6,511 nt of DNA, from NCBI GenBank assembly GCA_002415895.1, contig DIAV01000036.1:1-6511 (forward strand). The letters are read 5' to 3'. The stretch is from Anaerolineales bacterium UBA5069 (GTDB lineage: Bacteria > Chloroflexota > Anaerolineae > Caldilineales > Caldilineaceae). Shown here piece after piece: positions 6,443 to 6,511 of the stretch (the first letter of the stretch is position 1; every line of letters begins with the position of its first letter). Position numbers and translations under genes: made by a program. The notes under the pieces are model-generated. The model searched no databases. It saw only the letters and a list, made by a program, of their open reading frames with translations, and was not told the DNA's origin.

Positions 6443-6478
6443 CGAAGCGAGGCTTCCGCTATTGGAAGCCTCGCTTCG
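6443..6478. terminator. Perfect 15-bp hairpin, possible terminator of the upstream neighbour
   Basis: CGAAGCGAGGCTTCC (6443-6457) and GGAAGCCTCGCTTCG (6464-6478) pair perfectly around the 6-base loop GCTATT. Neither side is followed by a T-run, so a classic intrinsic terminator is not shown; it may still end a gene outside the window or insulate the pst promoter. Nothing else is recognisable from 6479 to 6511. Confidence 0.5.
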
Positions 6479-6511
6479 GCGCTGCGCCAACATCTCAACG
6501 CGAAGCTGCAA

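Overview
The window holds one gene cluster, entirely on the minus strand, for high-affinity phosphate uptake. In order of transcription it reads pstS (5111-6232), pstC (3951-4913), an unusually long pstA (1814-3946), pstB (853-1728), a thioredoxin-type arsenate reductase arsC (392-814), and phoU (1-314, cut by the window edge). All six reading frames are intact except for the truncation of phoU. I see no tRNA, rRNA, CRISPR array, transposase or phage gene.

Organism: a GC-rich bacterium. The PstS lipoprotein has a long Ala/Thr/Glu/Pro linker after its lipobox, and the PstA and PstB styles recall Chloroflexota (Caldilineae/Anaerolineae-like). This is inference from sequence style, not a database match.

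How the genes work together: PstS is a lipid-anchored phosphate-binding protein that delivers phosphate to the PstC/PstA channel, which PstB powers. PhoU is the usual brake and signalling partner of this transporter. Arsenate enters through phosphate transporters, so an arsenate reductase between pstB and phoU gives a direct detoxification step alongside uptake.

The main surprise is PstA. Between its first and second membrane segments it carries a complete second PstS-like domain of about 275 residues, in circularly permuted order: the C-terminal half of PstS comes first, then the N-terminal half. Both halves align closely with the PstS encoded in the same operon, and the phosphate-binding loops are kept. 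The permease therefore seems to carry its own covalently tethered receptor as well as the free lipoprotein.

Regulation: upstream of pstS (6233-6511) there are three TTAAC elements at 22- and 11-bp spacing, resembling PhoP/PhoB-type Pho boxes; an inverted repeat in the likely leader; and a perfect 15-bp hairpin. A perfect 13-bp hairpin lies between pstS and pstC and probably lowers expression of the downstream genes relative to pstS.
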